Source of the DNA: JBBRCE01 sp038205115
GTDB lineage: Bacteria > Planctomycetota > Planctomycetia > Pirellulales > JBBRCE01
Assembly (NCBI GenBank): GCA_038205115.1
Contig: JBBRCE010000014.1
Span: forward strand, 37,980 to 101,979
DNA: 64,000 nt
Direction: 5' to 3'
Both the position numbers and the translations under genes were made by a program. The notes under the pieces are model-generated. The model did no database searches. It was given only the letters and a program-made list of their open reading frames with translations, and was not told the origin of the DNA. Positions 8,683-19,452 of this stretch are shown one piece after another; the stretch's first letter is position 1; the number at the start of each line of letters is the position of its first letter.

Positions 8683-9366
8683 TCAAACCGCGGGCGGCTG
8701 CGGGCGCGGCGCGGGTTGCAGCAGCCGATCGATCCACGGCGACCAGCGCGCGGCCAGTTGTGCGGCCACCAGCGCGGCCAAGGCGCCGGCCACCACGTCC
8801 ATTGTGTAGTGCGCGCGCAAGAGAATGACCGTCGAGGCTTCGAAGGCGGCAATCAGCCAGGCCAGCGGCAACAGCGCCCGCCAGCGTGTGCGGGCGAGTT
8901 CCATCGCGCCCAGCACGGCAATACCGGTATGGCCCGAGAAAAAGAAATCGCTGGCCACCGAGTAAGTGACCAACAGCGAAGGAAATCCCGGCGGCCGCCA
9001 GATGATGCCGTCAGGCGCAGGCAGCGCGCAGAGCATCTGACAAACCTGTCGCATGCCGAACAAAATCAGCAGGCCGAGAAATGGGCGAATGGTGGGTCCG
9101 AATACCGAGCGGGCGAGCAAAAACACGCCCAGAATGTCGATCACCGCCGAACTGACAATCAGCAGCGCGTTGGCGGCTGACGGATGGTCGTTCAAATATT
9201 CGTTGTACGGCTTGGTGAGTTCGAACAGACCGTCGTTGATTTGTTCGGGATGCGCGAAGACGCGGTCGCCCAACATTTTTTGCGTGCCGAACCAGGCCAC
9301 CAGCGCCAAGGCAACGCACAGCAATCGCACGGCCCACAACCAGCGGAAAGGTTTAGCGTCGGTCAT
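8683..9366 (-). CDS. PAP2-like / sphingomyelin-synthase-like membrane phosphatase
   Basis: A 227-residue integral membrane protein with about six hydrophobic segments. The PAP2_C-type active site is visible as SDFFFSGHTG (about residues 136-145) and LLRAHYTMDVV (180-190), supplying the two catalytic histidines and the aspartate of lipid phosphate phosphatase/phosphotransferases. It may dephosphorylate or exchange a lipid head group on the periplasmic side. It lies 138 bases upstream of the Cys-cluster gene, a looser spacing than the rest of the operon, so membership in that pathway is uncertain. Confidence 0.8.
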   Translation of the reverse strand: MTDAKPFRWLWAVRLLCVALALVAWFGTQKMLGDRVFAHPEQINDGLFELTKPYNEYLNDHPSAANALLIVSSAVIDILGVFLLARSVFGPTIRPFLGLLILFGMRQVCQMLCALPAPDGIIWRPPGFPSLLVTYSVASDFFFSGHTGIAVLGAMELARTRWRALLPLAWLIAAFEASTVILLRAHYTMDVVAGALAALVAAQLAARWSPWIDRLLQPAPRPQPPAV

Positions 9367-9405
9367 GCGTGGCCGTCGTCCTGCAAGGAAAAATGGGAAA
9401 ACGCG

Positions 9406-10173
9406 TTACGGCGTTGGCGATTTGCTGGCGATGATGTCTGCCTGCAAAAGTTCGGTCCAGATTTTGTAGCCGGCGTCGCTGAGGTGCAGTCCGTCCGCCA
9501 CGAATAGTTCCGGCTTCGGTCGGCCATTGGCGCCCAGCATCGACGGATGCACATCCAGGTATTTGACGTGCTCGAGTTTGGTAATCTCAGCGTTGATTAG
9601 CGAATTGGCTTTGCGAATGTTGTCGATCAGCGCCCAACGCTGCACGCTGGGCTTGATGGAAATATAGACGATGGGCGTCTGCGGCAGATCGTGGCGCACG
9701 ATTTTGACGAACGCCAGGAAATCGTCGCGGACGGTCTCGGGCGACTTCATGGCTGCGATGTCGTTATCGCCAGCGTAAAACACAATCAGTCGCGGCTTGT
9801 ACGGCGTGACGATCCGTCCGGCATAGCGGACGCTGTCGAAAATTTCCGACCCGCCGAAACCACGATTCAACGCGTCCAGGTCCGGAAACGACTTTTTTAA
9901 ATCCCATTTGCGAATGCTGGAACTGCCGACAAACAGCACGCCGCCCGGCGCGATCGGATGTTGTTTGTCTTGCTGCTCGAATTTGACGATTTCGCTTTCG
10001 AATCGCGGCCGTTGGGGCACGACTGACTGCGGCGCAATTGACTGCGGCGCTTCGTTTACGGCAGGCGATGGCGACGCAGTGCCAGGCGACGTACCACCGG
10101 GCGCCAGCGGTTCAACGGCCGACGCTAGGCAAACCGTGCCGAGCAGGACGATCGCGGTGAAATCGATTCGCAT
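9406..10173 (-). CDS. secreted SGNH/GDSL-type hydrolase
   Basis: A 255-residue protein with an N-terminal signal peptide (MRIDFTAIVLLGTVCLASAV) and a Pro/Ser-rich spacer. The SGNH fold blocks are in order: block I VLFVGSSSIRKWD with the nucleophile Ser, block II Gly in RGFGGSE, block III FYAGDNDIA with Asn, and block V DGLHLSDAGY with the Asp-x-x-His pair. It probably hydrolyses an ester (lipid, acetylated sugar) outside the cytoplasm. ATG 10173 is preferred over the two TTG codons directly before it. It is not tightly linked to either neighbour. Confidence 0.88.
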   Translation of the reverse strand: MRIDFTAIVLLGTVCLASAVEPLAPGGTSPGTASPSPAVNEAPQSIAPQSVVPQRPRFESEIVKFEQQDKQHPIAPGGVLFVGSSSIRKWDLKKSFPDLDALNRGFGGSEIFDSVRYAGRIVTPYKPRLIVFYAGDNDIAAMKSPETVRDDFLAFVKIVRHDLPQTPIVYISIKPSVQRWALIDNIRKANSLINAEITKLEHVKYLDVHPSMLGANGRPKPELFVADGLHLSDAGYKIWTELLQADIIASKSPTP

Positions 10174-10348
10174 CAACAATTCTCGTGCGGGTTGGGAGCA
10201 GCGAAGCCGCTTTCGCCGATCGGCAGATGACAGGAGCGATTTCGGCGGCGTGCGTCGATTGTAGATGTGCAGGGCTGCGATTGCCTAGCTACTTTTTTCA
10301 CGCCAGCGCCGCCGGCGACGGCCGCGCGCGCCCTGACTCCAACCGCGG

Positions 10349-12274
10349 TCACTTGGCGGCCGGCGGTTGCGGTGGAACGGTTTCTGTTTGCGGTGGCTGG
10401 GTGTTGCCCTCGGATGGCGCCGTGCCTTCGGCCGCTGGCTTGGCCACCGGTTCGACGGGCTCGGGAGGATGCTTGAGCCACAGCGCCCGCAGGCGATTGC
10501 CCGCTTGTTGGGGCGAGCGATCGGCCAGATAATATTTGACGGCGTTATCGGGCTCGCCGAGTGCTTCGTAGGCTTGCGCCAAGTTATAGCGAGCGCCGGC
10601 GGTCCACGGTCCGTTGGGATAAACCTCCAGCGTGCGGTCCAGAAAAAAATCGACGGCCGAGCGGTATTCGCCTTGCTCAAACGTGATGACGCCGAGCCAG
10701 TATGTGGCATCTTGCCGCGTGTCGGTAGCGTAACGGATGACGTCTTCTGGCGTCATTTGCCCGCTGCGGACTTGGGGAAGTTGCTGGGCCAGCTTTTCGA
10801 TTTGGCTATCGCCGGGACGAGCGGCCATATACCAGGCCTTGGCGCCTTGCTGATTGCGGGCTTCGATCACGGTGCCAGGATGCAGCTTCGAGGGATTCTC
10901 GGCATCGAAGATATCGCGGAACTGCAGCAGCCGCGCCTGTCGCAGCGGTCCGCCACTGAAGAATTTGCGGCTCTCAGCCGCGCCGGCTTCTCGCGCCGAG
11001 GCCGCCCGCTTGGTCTCTTGGTCGTTGGCATTTTCGTCCAAATTGGTGATGCGCGTGTGTTCGCTGGTTACTTCCAATGGCCGCGTCCACAACCGGGCGG
11101 TTGCCACGTGCGGATTTTTCGACAGCGCCGCGGCAATGTCCGCCGGCGAGGCAGATAGTACCAATCGACGGTCGTCGGGTTCCGCGCCGCCCGCTCGCTC
11201 GCCGCTCGGATGCGCCAAGCGATGTTGCACGGCCTTCATCCGCCGCGATAAAAAGCCGGGCGAGCCTTCGATCAGCACATTCACACGTTTGAAGTCCTGC
11301 GCCTGATACGGATACTTGTGCGCGACGTCGGCGTCGAATTGCCGCAGCAGGGAGGGATTTTCCGCAAGCTGGCCGAGCGTGTAGGGTTTTCGAAAATCCA
11401 TGATCGCGGTGGCGCCCGCCGGTCGATTCAATTCCTTGAGACCCGCCGTCGCATTGTCTGCAGCCGGGCTGGGGAGCGCCAGCGGAATTCCCCACAGCGT
11501 GTCGTACAGGTACAGTTCGTGTTCGTGAAGCACGCCGACCAAATGCGGCTCGTTGTCGTCCTTCAGATCAATCAGCACTGCGTCGATGTTGGCCTGTCGC
11601 AGCAGCAGCGTAAACAACCAGGCGCGTTGTGTGGCCGTGCCGCGACCGAACAGCATGACTTCCCACGGTTGGTGCAACTGCAGCACGTAACTCTTGATAT
11701 CCGTTTTAACGTTAGGCTCGATCTGGATGTTGCGAATCGTCCAATCGAACAGCAGCGTGGCCATTCGCAATGGATCGGTTTCGTCGGCGATCACGTTTTG
11801 CGTGACTTGCGACGTCCAAGCGCACTGCTGCAGGAATTCGCCGTCGTAATCGGAATCGAACGTAGTGGACGCCAGGAATTCGGGCAGTTCGGCAATGAAC
11901 GGACGCTTTTTTTGCGCGGCCGGTAGCGCTTTGAGCAGCGGATCCTGTTTCCAGTCTTCCGGCGAGTCCGCAAACAATTTCGATTCGTTGAGACGGGCGA
12001 CGATCTGCGTCAATGCCTGATCGGAATCGTACTGCTCCAGGTTGTACAGCATTTCGATGCCGCTTTGGAAAAACTCCTGATGCGCGTCTTCAACGGCCGT
12101 GCGGTTGAGAGGCATCGTGCGGCGCGCCGGTTCGCAGCCGGTCAGCAGCAGCAGCGCGACGATTAGCAACCCGCAACCGCCGGCAACCAGGACGCGGCCG
12201 ATTCCGCGCGCGGATCTCGGGCGCGTTGCGGCGCGGTGGCCGAGAAATGACTTTGGCCGCGGTGACGATTTCAT
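10349..12274 (-). CDS. lipoprotein with degenerate transglutaminase-like domain and C-terminal TPRs
   Basis: A 641-residue protein with an N-terminal hydrophobic stretch and a lipobox-like LLLLTGCE (Cys about residue 47). The first half (about 130-290) resembles the transglutaminase-like fold: LMATLLFDWTIRNIQIEP-like helices, then LFGRGTATQRAWLFTLLLRQ and an LYLYDTLWGIP strand. The position normally holding the catalytic Cys reads GTATQ, so peptidase activity is unlikely. The C-terminal third (DATYWLGVITFEQGEYRSAV, RYNLAQAYEALGEPDNAVKY) contains TPR units. The ATG overlaps the kdsA stop (ATGA), so the two genes are translationally coupled, hinting at an envelope role. Function is unknown. Confidence 0.75.
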   Translation of the reverse strand: MKSSPRPKSFLGHRAATRPRSARGIGRVLVAGGCGLLIVALLLLTGCEPARRTMPLNRTAVEDAHQEFFQSGIEMLYNLEQYDSDQALTQIVARLNESKLFADSPEDWKQDPLLKALPAAQKKRPFIAELPEFLASTTFDSDYDGEFLQQCAWTSQVTQNVIADETDPLRMATLLFDWTIRNIQIEPNVKTDIKSYVLQLHQPWEVMLFGRGTATQRAWLFTLLLRQANIDAVLIDLKDDNEPHLVGVLHEHELYLYDTLWGIPLALPSPAADNATAGLKELNRPAGATAIMDFRKPYTLGQLAENPSLLRQFDADVAHKYPYQAQDFKRVNVLIEGSPGFLSRRMKAVQHRLAHPSGERAGGAEPDDRRLVLSASPADIAAALSKNPHVATARLWTRPLEVTSEHTRITNLDENANDQETKRAASAREAGAAESRKFFSGGPLRQARLLQFRDIFDAENPSKLHPGTVIEARNQQGAKAWYMAARPGDSQIEKLAQQLPQVRSGQMTPEDVIRYATDTRQDATYWLGVITFEQGEYRSAVDFFLDRTLEVYPNGPWTAGARYNLAQAYEALGEPDNAVKYYLADRSPQQAGNRLRALWLKHPPEPVEPVAKPAAEGTAPSEGNTQPPQTETVPPQPPAAK

Positions 12275-13104
12275 GGGTTGAACTCCTCCACCAGAGCGCG
12301 GAGCCGCAAAATTCTGCCGAGCATCGCCGCGAATTGATCGAGCGGAATCATGTTGGGGCCGTCGCTGGGTGACGTCTCGGGCGTGGGATGCGTCTCAAAG
12401 AACAGCCCGTCCACGCCAATGGCGGTGGCCGCGCGGGCCAACGGCTCGACCATGGCGCGGTTGCCGCCGGTGGCCGCGCCTAATCCGCCCGGCTCTTGCA
12501 CGCTGTGCGTGGCGTCGAAGATCACCGGCACGCCCAGCGCCCGCATTTCGGGCAGCGACCGCAAGTCGTTCACCAACCGACCGTAGCCGAAAAACGTGCC
12601 GCGTTCGCACAGCAGAATGTTGCGGCAGCCGGCCGACTGCAATTTGCCGACCACATGTTTCATATCCCAGGGCGCCATGAACTGTCCTTTTTTGACATTC
12701 ACCGCGCGGCCGGTTTCCGCCGCGGCCACTAACAGATCGGTCTGACGGGCCAGAAACGCCGGGATTTGCAACAGGTCGCAAACCTGCGCCGCTGGCGCCG
12801 CTTGAGACGATTCGTGAATGTCCGTGGTCACCGGCAAGCCGGTTTGGTCTTTGACGCGGGCGAGAATCTCCAAACCGCGCGCGAGGCCGGCGCCGCGAAA
12901 GCCGGCGCCGCTGGTGCGATTGGCTTTATCGAACGACGCTTTGAACACCAACTGCACGGGCAAGTTGGCAGTGATCTCGCGCAGCCGGCCAGCGATGGAC
13001 AGCGTGAGTTCTTCCGACTCGATCACGCACGGACCGGCGATCAGCAACAGCTTCTCGCCCGGACCGCAGCGGTAGGGACCAATTTCAACAGGCGTCATCG
13101 GCAC
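12271..13104 (-). CDS. kdsA: 3-deoxy-8-phosphooctulonate (KDO-8-P) synthase, metal-dependent type
   Basis: This 277-residue enzyme condenses phosphoenolpyruvate with arabinose 5-phosphate to KDO 8-phosphate, the first committed step to the inner-core sugar of lipopolysaccharide. Diagnostic stretches are LLLIAGPCVIESEEL near the N-terminus, FKASFDKANRTSGAGFRGAG, VTTDIHESSQA, DLLQIPAFLARQTDLL, NVKKGQFMAPWDM and FDATHSVQEPGG. The Cys in AGPC, where the E. coli enzyme has Asn, marks the metal-dependent class as in Aquifex. Length is standard. Presence of the gene implies an LPS-type outer membrane. Confidence 0.97.
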   Translation of the reverse strand: MPMTPVEIGPYRCGPGEKLLLIAGPCVIESEELTLSIAGRLREITANLPVQLVFKASFDKANRTSGAGFRGAGLARGLEILARVKDQTGLPVTTDIHESSQAAPAAQVCDLLQIPAFLARQTDLLVAAAETGRAVNVKKGQFMAPWDMKHVVGKLQSAGCRNILLCERGTFFGYGRLVNDLRSLPEMRALGVPVIFDATHSVQEPGGLGAATGGNRAMVEPLARAATAIGVDGLFFETHPTPETSPSDGPNMIPLDQFAAMLGRILRLRALVEEFNP

Positions 13105-13246
13105 GGATCACCTTCATTGCTGCCAGAGTTCGAATCCTAACGCGGTGCCAGTCAATCGGAGCGCAGGCGAGCGACGCCAACCGCCCCGCGCGGCCCATTC
13201 CTTGCCGCGCTGACGACTGACGACCGCCGGATGCCGGTCGCCATTG

Positions 13247-14275
13247 TCAGCCATCCACGGACGCTTGCGCAACCACCCAAGCCGGCGAGACCAGTACACT
13301 GAACCGCTGCGGCAACACACGAATCTCGACAGGCAACTGACCGCCGGGATCGCCATCGAGCTGGTACGGCGTGGGCGAATCGGATTCGATCCGCAGCCGC
13401 GTCGCCTGCCGCGTGATGCAATCGTCCAGCTTGTGATGCTGGCCAAGCATGACATTGTACAAGTACCACAGGCCATGTTGGAATGAGCCTTGCTGGAATG
13501 CACACAAATCTAACAAGCCATCGTATCCGCTGGCCTGCGGGGTCAGCGGCAAGCCGGCGGCGTACCTGGCCAGATTCATTACGAATGCCCAGCGAACTTG
13601 GATCGTCGTCGGTGGCAATTGTGGCGCAGGCCGCGGCGGGGAATCGTGGTCGCCTGATTCGCTACAGTCCGCTACGTGGCTGTTGTCCGCCGGTTCGCGC
13701 GAGTCGAATATCTGCACGCGAAATTCGGGATACTCGTAGGACTGGATCGCCTGCAAGATGGGCATGATGTAGGTGAAGTGCGAGATATTGCCGGTTCGTT
13801 CGGCCGCCACTCGCCGCACGACCTCCGCATCGAAGCCGACGCCAACGTGCAGCAGAAAGATCCGGTCGTTGGCCATGCCGACATCCAGCCGGGCAACCTG
13901 CCCTCCACTGACGGCCAAGGCCGCTTCGTGCGGACCATCAGTCAATCGCAGCGATTTGGCCAGCAGATTTTCCGTGCCCAGCGGCAGGATGGCAATCGGC
14001 AGTCCGGGCGAAGTGCGATTCACAATTTCTTGCGCGGTGCCGTCGCCGCCAGCGGCCACAAACGCACGCAGCCGACCTGCGGCAAACGCGGTTTCCGCTT
14101 GAGCAACGGCCGCTGCCAGATCGTGCTCGATCGAAACCGTCAAACCGCCAATCGCCAACTCGCCTACAAACTGATGCACGCGCGACATCGCGCCCCCGCC
14201 ACCGGCTTTCGGATTTAGGGCAATAATCACGCGATCGGCCGTCGCCGGCAGCATTGTGATGTGAGGCTTGTGCAT
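13247..14275 (-). CDS. diacylglycerol kinase-family lipid kinase
   Basis: About 342 residues from ATG 14275 (ATG 14254 and a TTG at 14332 are alternatives; none has a clear Shine-Dalgarno). The DAGK catalytic domain shows RVIIALNPKAGGG, the nucleotide-binding VAAGGDGTAQEIVN and LPLGTENLLAKSL. A C-terminal beta-sandwich carries GVGFDAEVV and YQLDGDPGGQLPVEIRVLP. It phosphorylates a lipid hydroxyl, such as diacylglycerol or a sphingoid base, at the inner membrane face. A short Ser/Asp/Pro-rich insertion (about residues 195-225, SREPADNSHVADCSESGDHD) interrupts the second domain and looks lineage-specific. Confidence 0.88.
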   Translation of the reverse strand: MHKPHITMLPATADRVIIALNPKAGGGGAMSRVHQFVGELAIGGLTVSIEHDLAAAVAQAETAFAAGRLRAFVAAGGDGTAQEIVNRTSPGLPIAILPLGTENLLAKSLRLTDGPHEAALAVSGGQVARLDVGMANDRIFLLHVGVGFDAEVVRRVAAERTGNISHFTYIMPILQAIQSYEYPEFRVQIFDSREPADNSHVADCSESGDHDSPPRPAPQLPPTTIQVRWAFVMNLARYAAGLPLTPQASGYDGLLDLCAFQQGSFQHGLWYLYNVMLGQHHKLDDCITRQATRLRIESDSPTPYQLDGDPGGQLPVEIRVLPQRFSVLVSPAWVVAQASVDG

Positions 14276-14969
14276 CGAGTCAAGATACGCGTTGACAGTG
14301 AGGGTTGGCAATCGGTGAGTTTTTCTGCGCAATTCGTCTCAATTCGGGAAACTCGCCTGCGAATCCGCCTGCGATTATTCAGGTGTTGCAAATCGCTACG
14401 CAAGCAACGCCAATTGACACGTTACGGAGTTCACTCCCCGAATATCTCAAATTGATAACTCTAGGGCGCGATGCTGCAACACGCGTGTCTTTCACGACTT
14501 GTGGCGAATCGCCAAACGGGGCGAATATATTTCGAGCGCGGTACGATCGTTGCTTATGGTGGTCGCAATGCAAATCGACGCCCGCTGGCGAAATCGAAGA
14601 CGGAAATGTCGCAGCGGCAAAGTTTATCCGTTGATGGCCCGCAGGGTCTCTGACGAATTTGGTTGCGTGACTGCCTTGCCCCTAGTCACTCGGCTATGCC
14701 AAGCGGAATTGGCACGTCAGAGGCCCTGATTTTTTGGCCGCCGATGCATTCTGGCCTCTGGGCATTCTCATAATCTGACGCCCGCCAAGCTGGTTGGACG
14801 GAAATTTGCGGCAATCAGTTCTGACGTTGCAAACAACTCCAGCGCCGCTGATTCGGTCGCCATGCCGCTGGAAGTTCCGTTGGTCGAACGGCATAACGGC
14901 AAAAGATCGCCTGGCGCAAACGCACTGCGGTGCCGGCTGATCGAATTGACCGTTGAATTCCTCGGCGAA
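14276..14969. other. intergenic region, no convincing gene
   Basis: Roughly 690 bases between the lipid kinase start and the DUF1559 stop. It is AT-richer in its left half. Short open frames occur but none shows a ribosome site or recognisable protein. An inverted repeat CAGAGGCC (14718-14725)/GGCCTCTG (14753-14760) flanks a T6 run and could be a weak terminator. Confidence 0.5.
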
Positions 14970-16106
14970 TTAGTCGGTGAATTTGTCGCTTGAGAGGCCC
15001 GGCAGAGCAACGTTGTTCTGATCTTTGGAAAGATCATCGGCCAGATTGATGCGGTCCCAAACCGAAGGCACTTTGGGATCTTTGCTGAGGTCGATCGTAT
15101 CGCGGATGAATCGGACGGTGCCGTCACCGAAGTAGGCCGTGGCGCCGTCGACGTGCCGACTCCGCATGGTTTGCTGGTCGTTAAACACACTGGTGTTGTT
15201 GCAGGGCATGCCTAAGTTGGTGAGGATTTGAGCGCCGTTGGTCGAGCTCATTTCGGTTCGCAGCCGCGCGCATTCCGGGATTCCGTCGCCCGCTTTGTCG
15301 GGCACTTCCGTGTAGGTGGCGTTCGGACCATTGTCGTTTCCGGCACCGCCGGAGCCAAAGCCCATGTAGCCGTGTCCCCAGAGTGCACTGGCGCCGCCGC
15401 TCATGGCCCAGGTGCCGCGAGTGTCGTAGGGTCGGATGCCGGCGCGGACTTCGCCCAAGATGACGCAACTGCTTTTGTGGCCAATTTCGTAGAGTCGCTT
15501 GGCATCGTTGGCGCCCATGGCGCCGGCGACAAAGCGACTTTTCCAGCCGACCGATTCACGCGTGGCGGCGTTCATGAGGCCCGTCAGCGAATTTTTTTGC
15601 ATCAGCCCCAGCGCGGCGTTGGCCGCATAATTGCCGCGGGCCCAGCCGGTTCCGTACTTGGTGCTATCGCATTTGATGCTGTTGTATTCCGTGTCGGAAG
15701 GGCAAAGAAAAACGGCCAGATTGAAGGCTCGCGGCACGGCGTTGGCGGCGCTATTGATGGGCTGAGTGAGATCGAATTTGCTGAGCAAGTTTTCATTATC
15801 CAACTGCGGCAAAATCGCAATCACCCAGTTCTTTTGCAGATTCGTGATGTTTTTGAAATCGGTCGTGGTTTGCCCTAGGGAATCTTTGGGCCAATACGAA
15901 CTGGGCGGCAGTTGCGAGTGGCCGCTCTGCGTTTCGAAGTTGGCCAGCGCCAGTCCGATTTGCTTGATCTGGCTGGCACACTGCGAGCGGCGGGCGCTTT
16001 CGCGGGCTTTTTGCACGGCGGGCAACAGCAACGCCACGAGCATGCCAATGATGGTAATCACGACCAACAATTCAATCAGCGTGAAACCGCGCTTGGTTGC
16101 TAACAT
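14970..16106 (-). CDS. DUF1559 protein with type II pseudopilin-like N-terminus
   Basis: A 378-residue member of the large planctomycete DUF1559 family. From ATG 16106 it reads MLATKRGFTLIELLVVITII, a prepilin peptidase motif (cleavage before F, conserved Glu at +5) followed by a membrane helix, then LLPAVQKARESARRSQCASQ, the family signature. The C-terminal half contains the usual short H-x-G motif variants (RSRHVDGATAYFGDGTVRFI). GAGG lies 8-9 bases upstream of the ATG; a longer frame upstream is not supported. These proteins are thought to be exported by a type II secretion/pilus-like machinery; individual roles are unknown. Confidence 0.93.
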   Translation of the reverse strand: MLATKRGFTLIELLVVITIIGMLVALLLPAVQKARESARRSQCASQIKQIGLALANFETQSGHSQLPPSSYWPKDSLGQTTTDFKNITNLQKNWVIAILPQLDNENLLSKFDLTQPINSAANAVPRAFNLAVFLCPSDTEYNSIKCDSTKYGTGWARGNYAANAALGLMQKNSLTGLMNAATRESVGWKSRFVAGAMGANDAKRLYEIGHKSSCVILGEVRAGIRPYDTRGTWAMSGGASALWGHGYMGFGSGGAGNDNGPNATYTEVPDKAGDGIPECARLRTEMSSTNGAQILTNLGMPCNNTSVFNDQQTMRSRHVDGATAYFGDGTVRFIRDTIDLSKDPKVPSVWDRINLADDLSKDQNNVALPGLSSDKFTD

Positions 16107-16493
16107 CGTGCCGACCTCACAGGAGAAGACCGTCGCAGAAAAGTGCCGTCTAGCGGCGAATCGGGGGTTGTAACTGCATTCTCCCGGCAAGTTCGCCGTT
16201 CGTCAAGCAAAAACGCCGTTGCAAATCGGATCGCCTCGCAGCCGGCCTGACTGAACGCCAAAAAAACCGGCGGCGCTGGCCGGCGGCTGGCCGGTTTGCG
16301 AAACTCTGCCGCCATTTCGCAAGAATGCCGTCGCGCCACGTGTGCTAGCAGCCAGTGGTTTACTGAAAATCTAAGCCCAAGCGGGCGATGAATGATAGCC
16401 CCGGTGGCGCTGGGCAGGTCGATGGCGTTGGCGGCGCGCTCGATTCGTTACGATCCGACTCTTCATGCAATTCACCCGAGGAACCATTTTGGC
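16107..16493. other. divergent intergenic region with inverted repeat
   Basis: Spacer between the divergently read DUF1559 and thioredoxin-like genes, so it should hold both promoters; I could not identify either with confidence. An inverted repeat AAACCGGC (16264-16271)/GCCGGTTT (16290-16297) encloses a GGCCGGCGG-rich loop that can fold further. Confidence 0.5.
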
Positions 16494-17237
16494 ATGATCG
16501 ATCTACACATCGTCGGCAGCAACGGAGTGCTGGCGATGTTGGTTTGCGTGTGCATTGGATGCGAAGTCACAGAAGCACCCCTGCCGCTGAGCGGAAACCT
16601 ACGCGTTTCGCCGTCGTCGGCCACGCCTATTCCGCTGGTGGCCATCGAATCGCCACCGCGCGTCGCACCACATGCGCCGCGGATTGAATCGCCCACCGTA
16701 CTGAGGGCGTTGCCCGCCGAGACACCGCCGGCGGATGCGCGGCTGCGCGCCGCGCGCCCCAAAGCGCAACTTCCGGAGCTATCGCTGCGACCGGCGGACG
16801 CGGCGCAGTTGGTTTCGTTGCGGCCCTCAGTCACCGCGCCCAATCAGCTTGCGCCCGCGCCTATGGCGCTGCCGCCGATTGCCCACGGGCGAATCGCTTT
16901 TATCGAAGGTTATACCGCGGGGTTACAGCGCGCGGCCAGCGACAATAAACCGCTGCTACTGTTTTTCACCGCGCGCTGGTGCCACTATTGCCATCAGATG
17001 GCCGACGAAGCGTTTACCGACGCGCAGGTGGTTGCCTGGTCGCAACGCTTTACCTGCGTGCTGATCGATGCCGACGCGGATCGCGGCACGTGTCAACGCT
17101 ATGGCGTGTCGAGTTTTCCGACGCTGCAAATGGCGACAGCGGCGGGAGTGCCGATCAATCGCATGCTCGGAAAACATCCGGCCAGCGATGTGATCGCGCA
17201 GATGCAGGCGGCGTTGCAGGCGACCGGTTCGCGTTAG
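16494..17237 (+). CDS. thioredoxin-like lipoprotein
   Basis: About 247 residues from ATG 16494, preceded by GAGGAA about 10 bases upstream. The N-terminus has a hydrophobic stretch ending in the lipobox-like VCVCIGC, then a long Pro/Ala-rich linker (about residues 25-125). The C-terminal thioredoxin domain carries the redox motif RWCHYCHQM, SSFPTLQMA with the conserved cis-Pro, and LGKHPASDVI. It resembles the DUF255/thioredoxin_7 group of periplasmic disulfide or thiol-disulfide exchange proteins. It stands alone, converging with the gene at 17281. Confidence 0.83.
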   Translation: MIDLHIVGSNGVLAMLVCVCIGCEVTEAPLPLSGNLRVSPSSATPIPLVAIESPPRVAPHAPRIESPTVLRALPAETPPADARLRAARPKAQLPELSLRPADAAQLVSLRPSVTAPNQLAPAPMALPPIAHGRIAFIEGYTAGLQRAASDNKPLLLFFTARWCHYCHQMADEAFTDAQVVAWSQRFTCVLIDADADRGTCQRYGVSSFPTLQMATAAGVPINRMLGKHPASDVIAQMQAALQATGSR

Positions 17238-17280
17238 TCAAGCAAATGGGCGATCGTCGGCGAATTGCGATTGGCGATTG

Positions 17281-17763
17281 TTACGCGCTTACGGCGGCGA
17301 CAAAGTCGTTAATTAAGTGCATCAGCACTTCGCGGGTGACCTGCGCGGGAATGACTTCGCGCGGTTGCCCTGGCGACTTGCGGTAACGGCACAGCGCCAG
17401 CGCTCCGCCGCGGCGCACGGTCAGCTCGTAGTAAGTGCTGCCGTCATCACCTTTACGTGGTGGGCTGGAACGCATCTGTACGTGTGCGGCTTCGGCGTCG
17501 TACTCGATCGGGCTGATCGGCTCTAGCAGGTAGGTCAAGCGTTTGGAAAGCGCGGCGGCCAACGCCTTGAGGCGATCCATTTTGACGCCTGCCAGCCGAT
17601 CGCTGTGCAGTTCGAGTTGCTCGAAGGCGCAGGCCAGCGCGTCGAGCGCCGTGAGTTGGCAAACCAGGCGCTCCGTACCGCAGGCGATGCTCAGTTGTTG
17701 CGAGCCGCCTTGAAAATGAGCAACCGTTTGTAATTGTTGCTGAGTCAACTGCACGAGTGACAT
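17281..17763 (-). CDS. conserved hypothetical protein
   Basis: About 160 residues from ATG 17763 (a GTG two codons earlier has better spacing to GAGGTGA and could be the true start). No known domain was recognised. The N-terminal half is helical with several Gln residues (SLVQLTQQQLQTVAHFQGGS); the C-terminal half has YYELTVRRGGALALCRYRK and ends in a helix LMHLINDFVAAVSA. No signal peptide or membrane segment is visible, so it is probably cytoplasmic. It lies 175 bases beyond the SpoVR stop in the same direction. Confidence 0.6.
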   Translation of the reverse strand: MSLVQLTQQQLQTVAHFQGGSQQLSIACGTERLVCQLTALDALACAFEQLELHSDRLAGVKMDRLKALAAALSKRLTYLLEPISPIEYDAEAAHVQMRSSPPRKGDDGSTYYELTVRRGGALALCRYRKSPGQPREVIPAQVTREVLMHLINDFVAAVSA

Positions 17764-17938
17764 TGCCACACACTCACCTCTGGCGAATTCAATCCGCCAT
17801 CAAATCGTTCCAAAATTGGGATTCACAGGCCGTCCCTACTGGCCAAACGTTTCAAACCTCGGATTATTGCAAACGAGCCGCGCGATCGTGCGAAGGATCA
17901 CGCGCGGCGCGGAATTCCGCCTAGGGAATCTGTATCGG

Positions 17939-19450
<1,512 letters not shown>

Positions 19451-19452
19451 GG

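Noticed and set aside
13110..13145. T-loop-like GAGTTCGAATCC suggesting a tRNA
   Set aside because: The flanking bases do not pair as a T-stem and no anticodon or acceptor arm can be drawn.
14471..14653. 60-codon plus-strand frame in the 14.3-15.0 kb gap
   Set aside because: No ribosome site and no protein pattern; AT-richer spacer makes chance frames likely.
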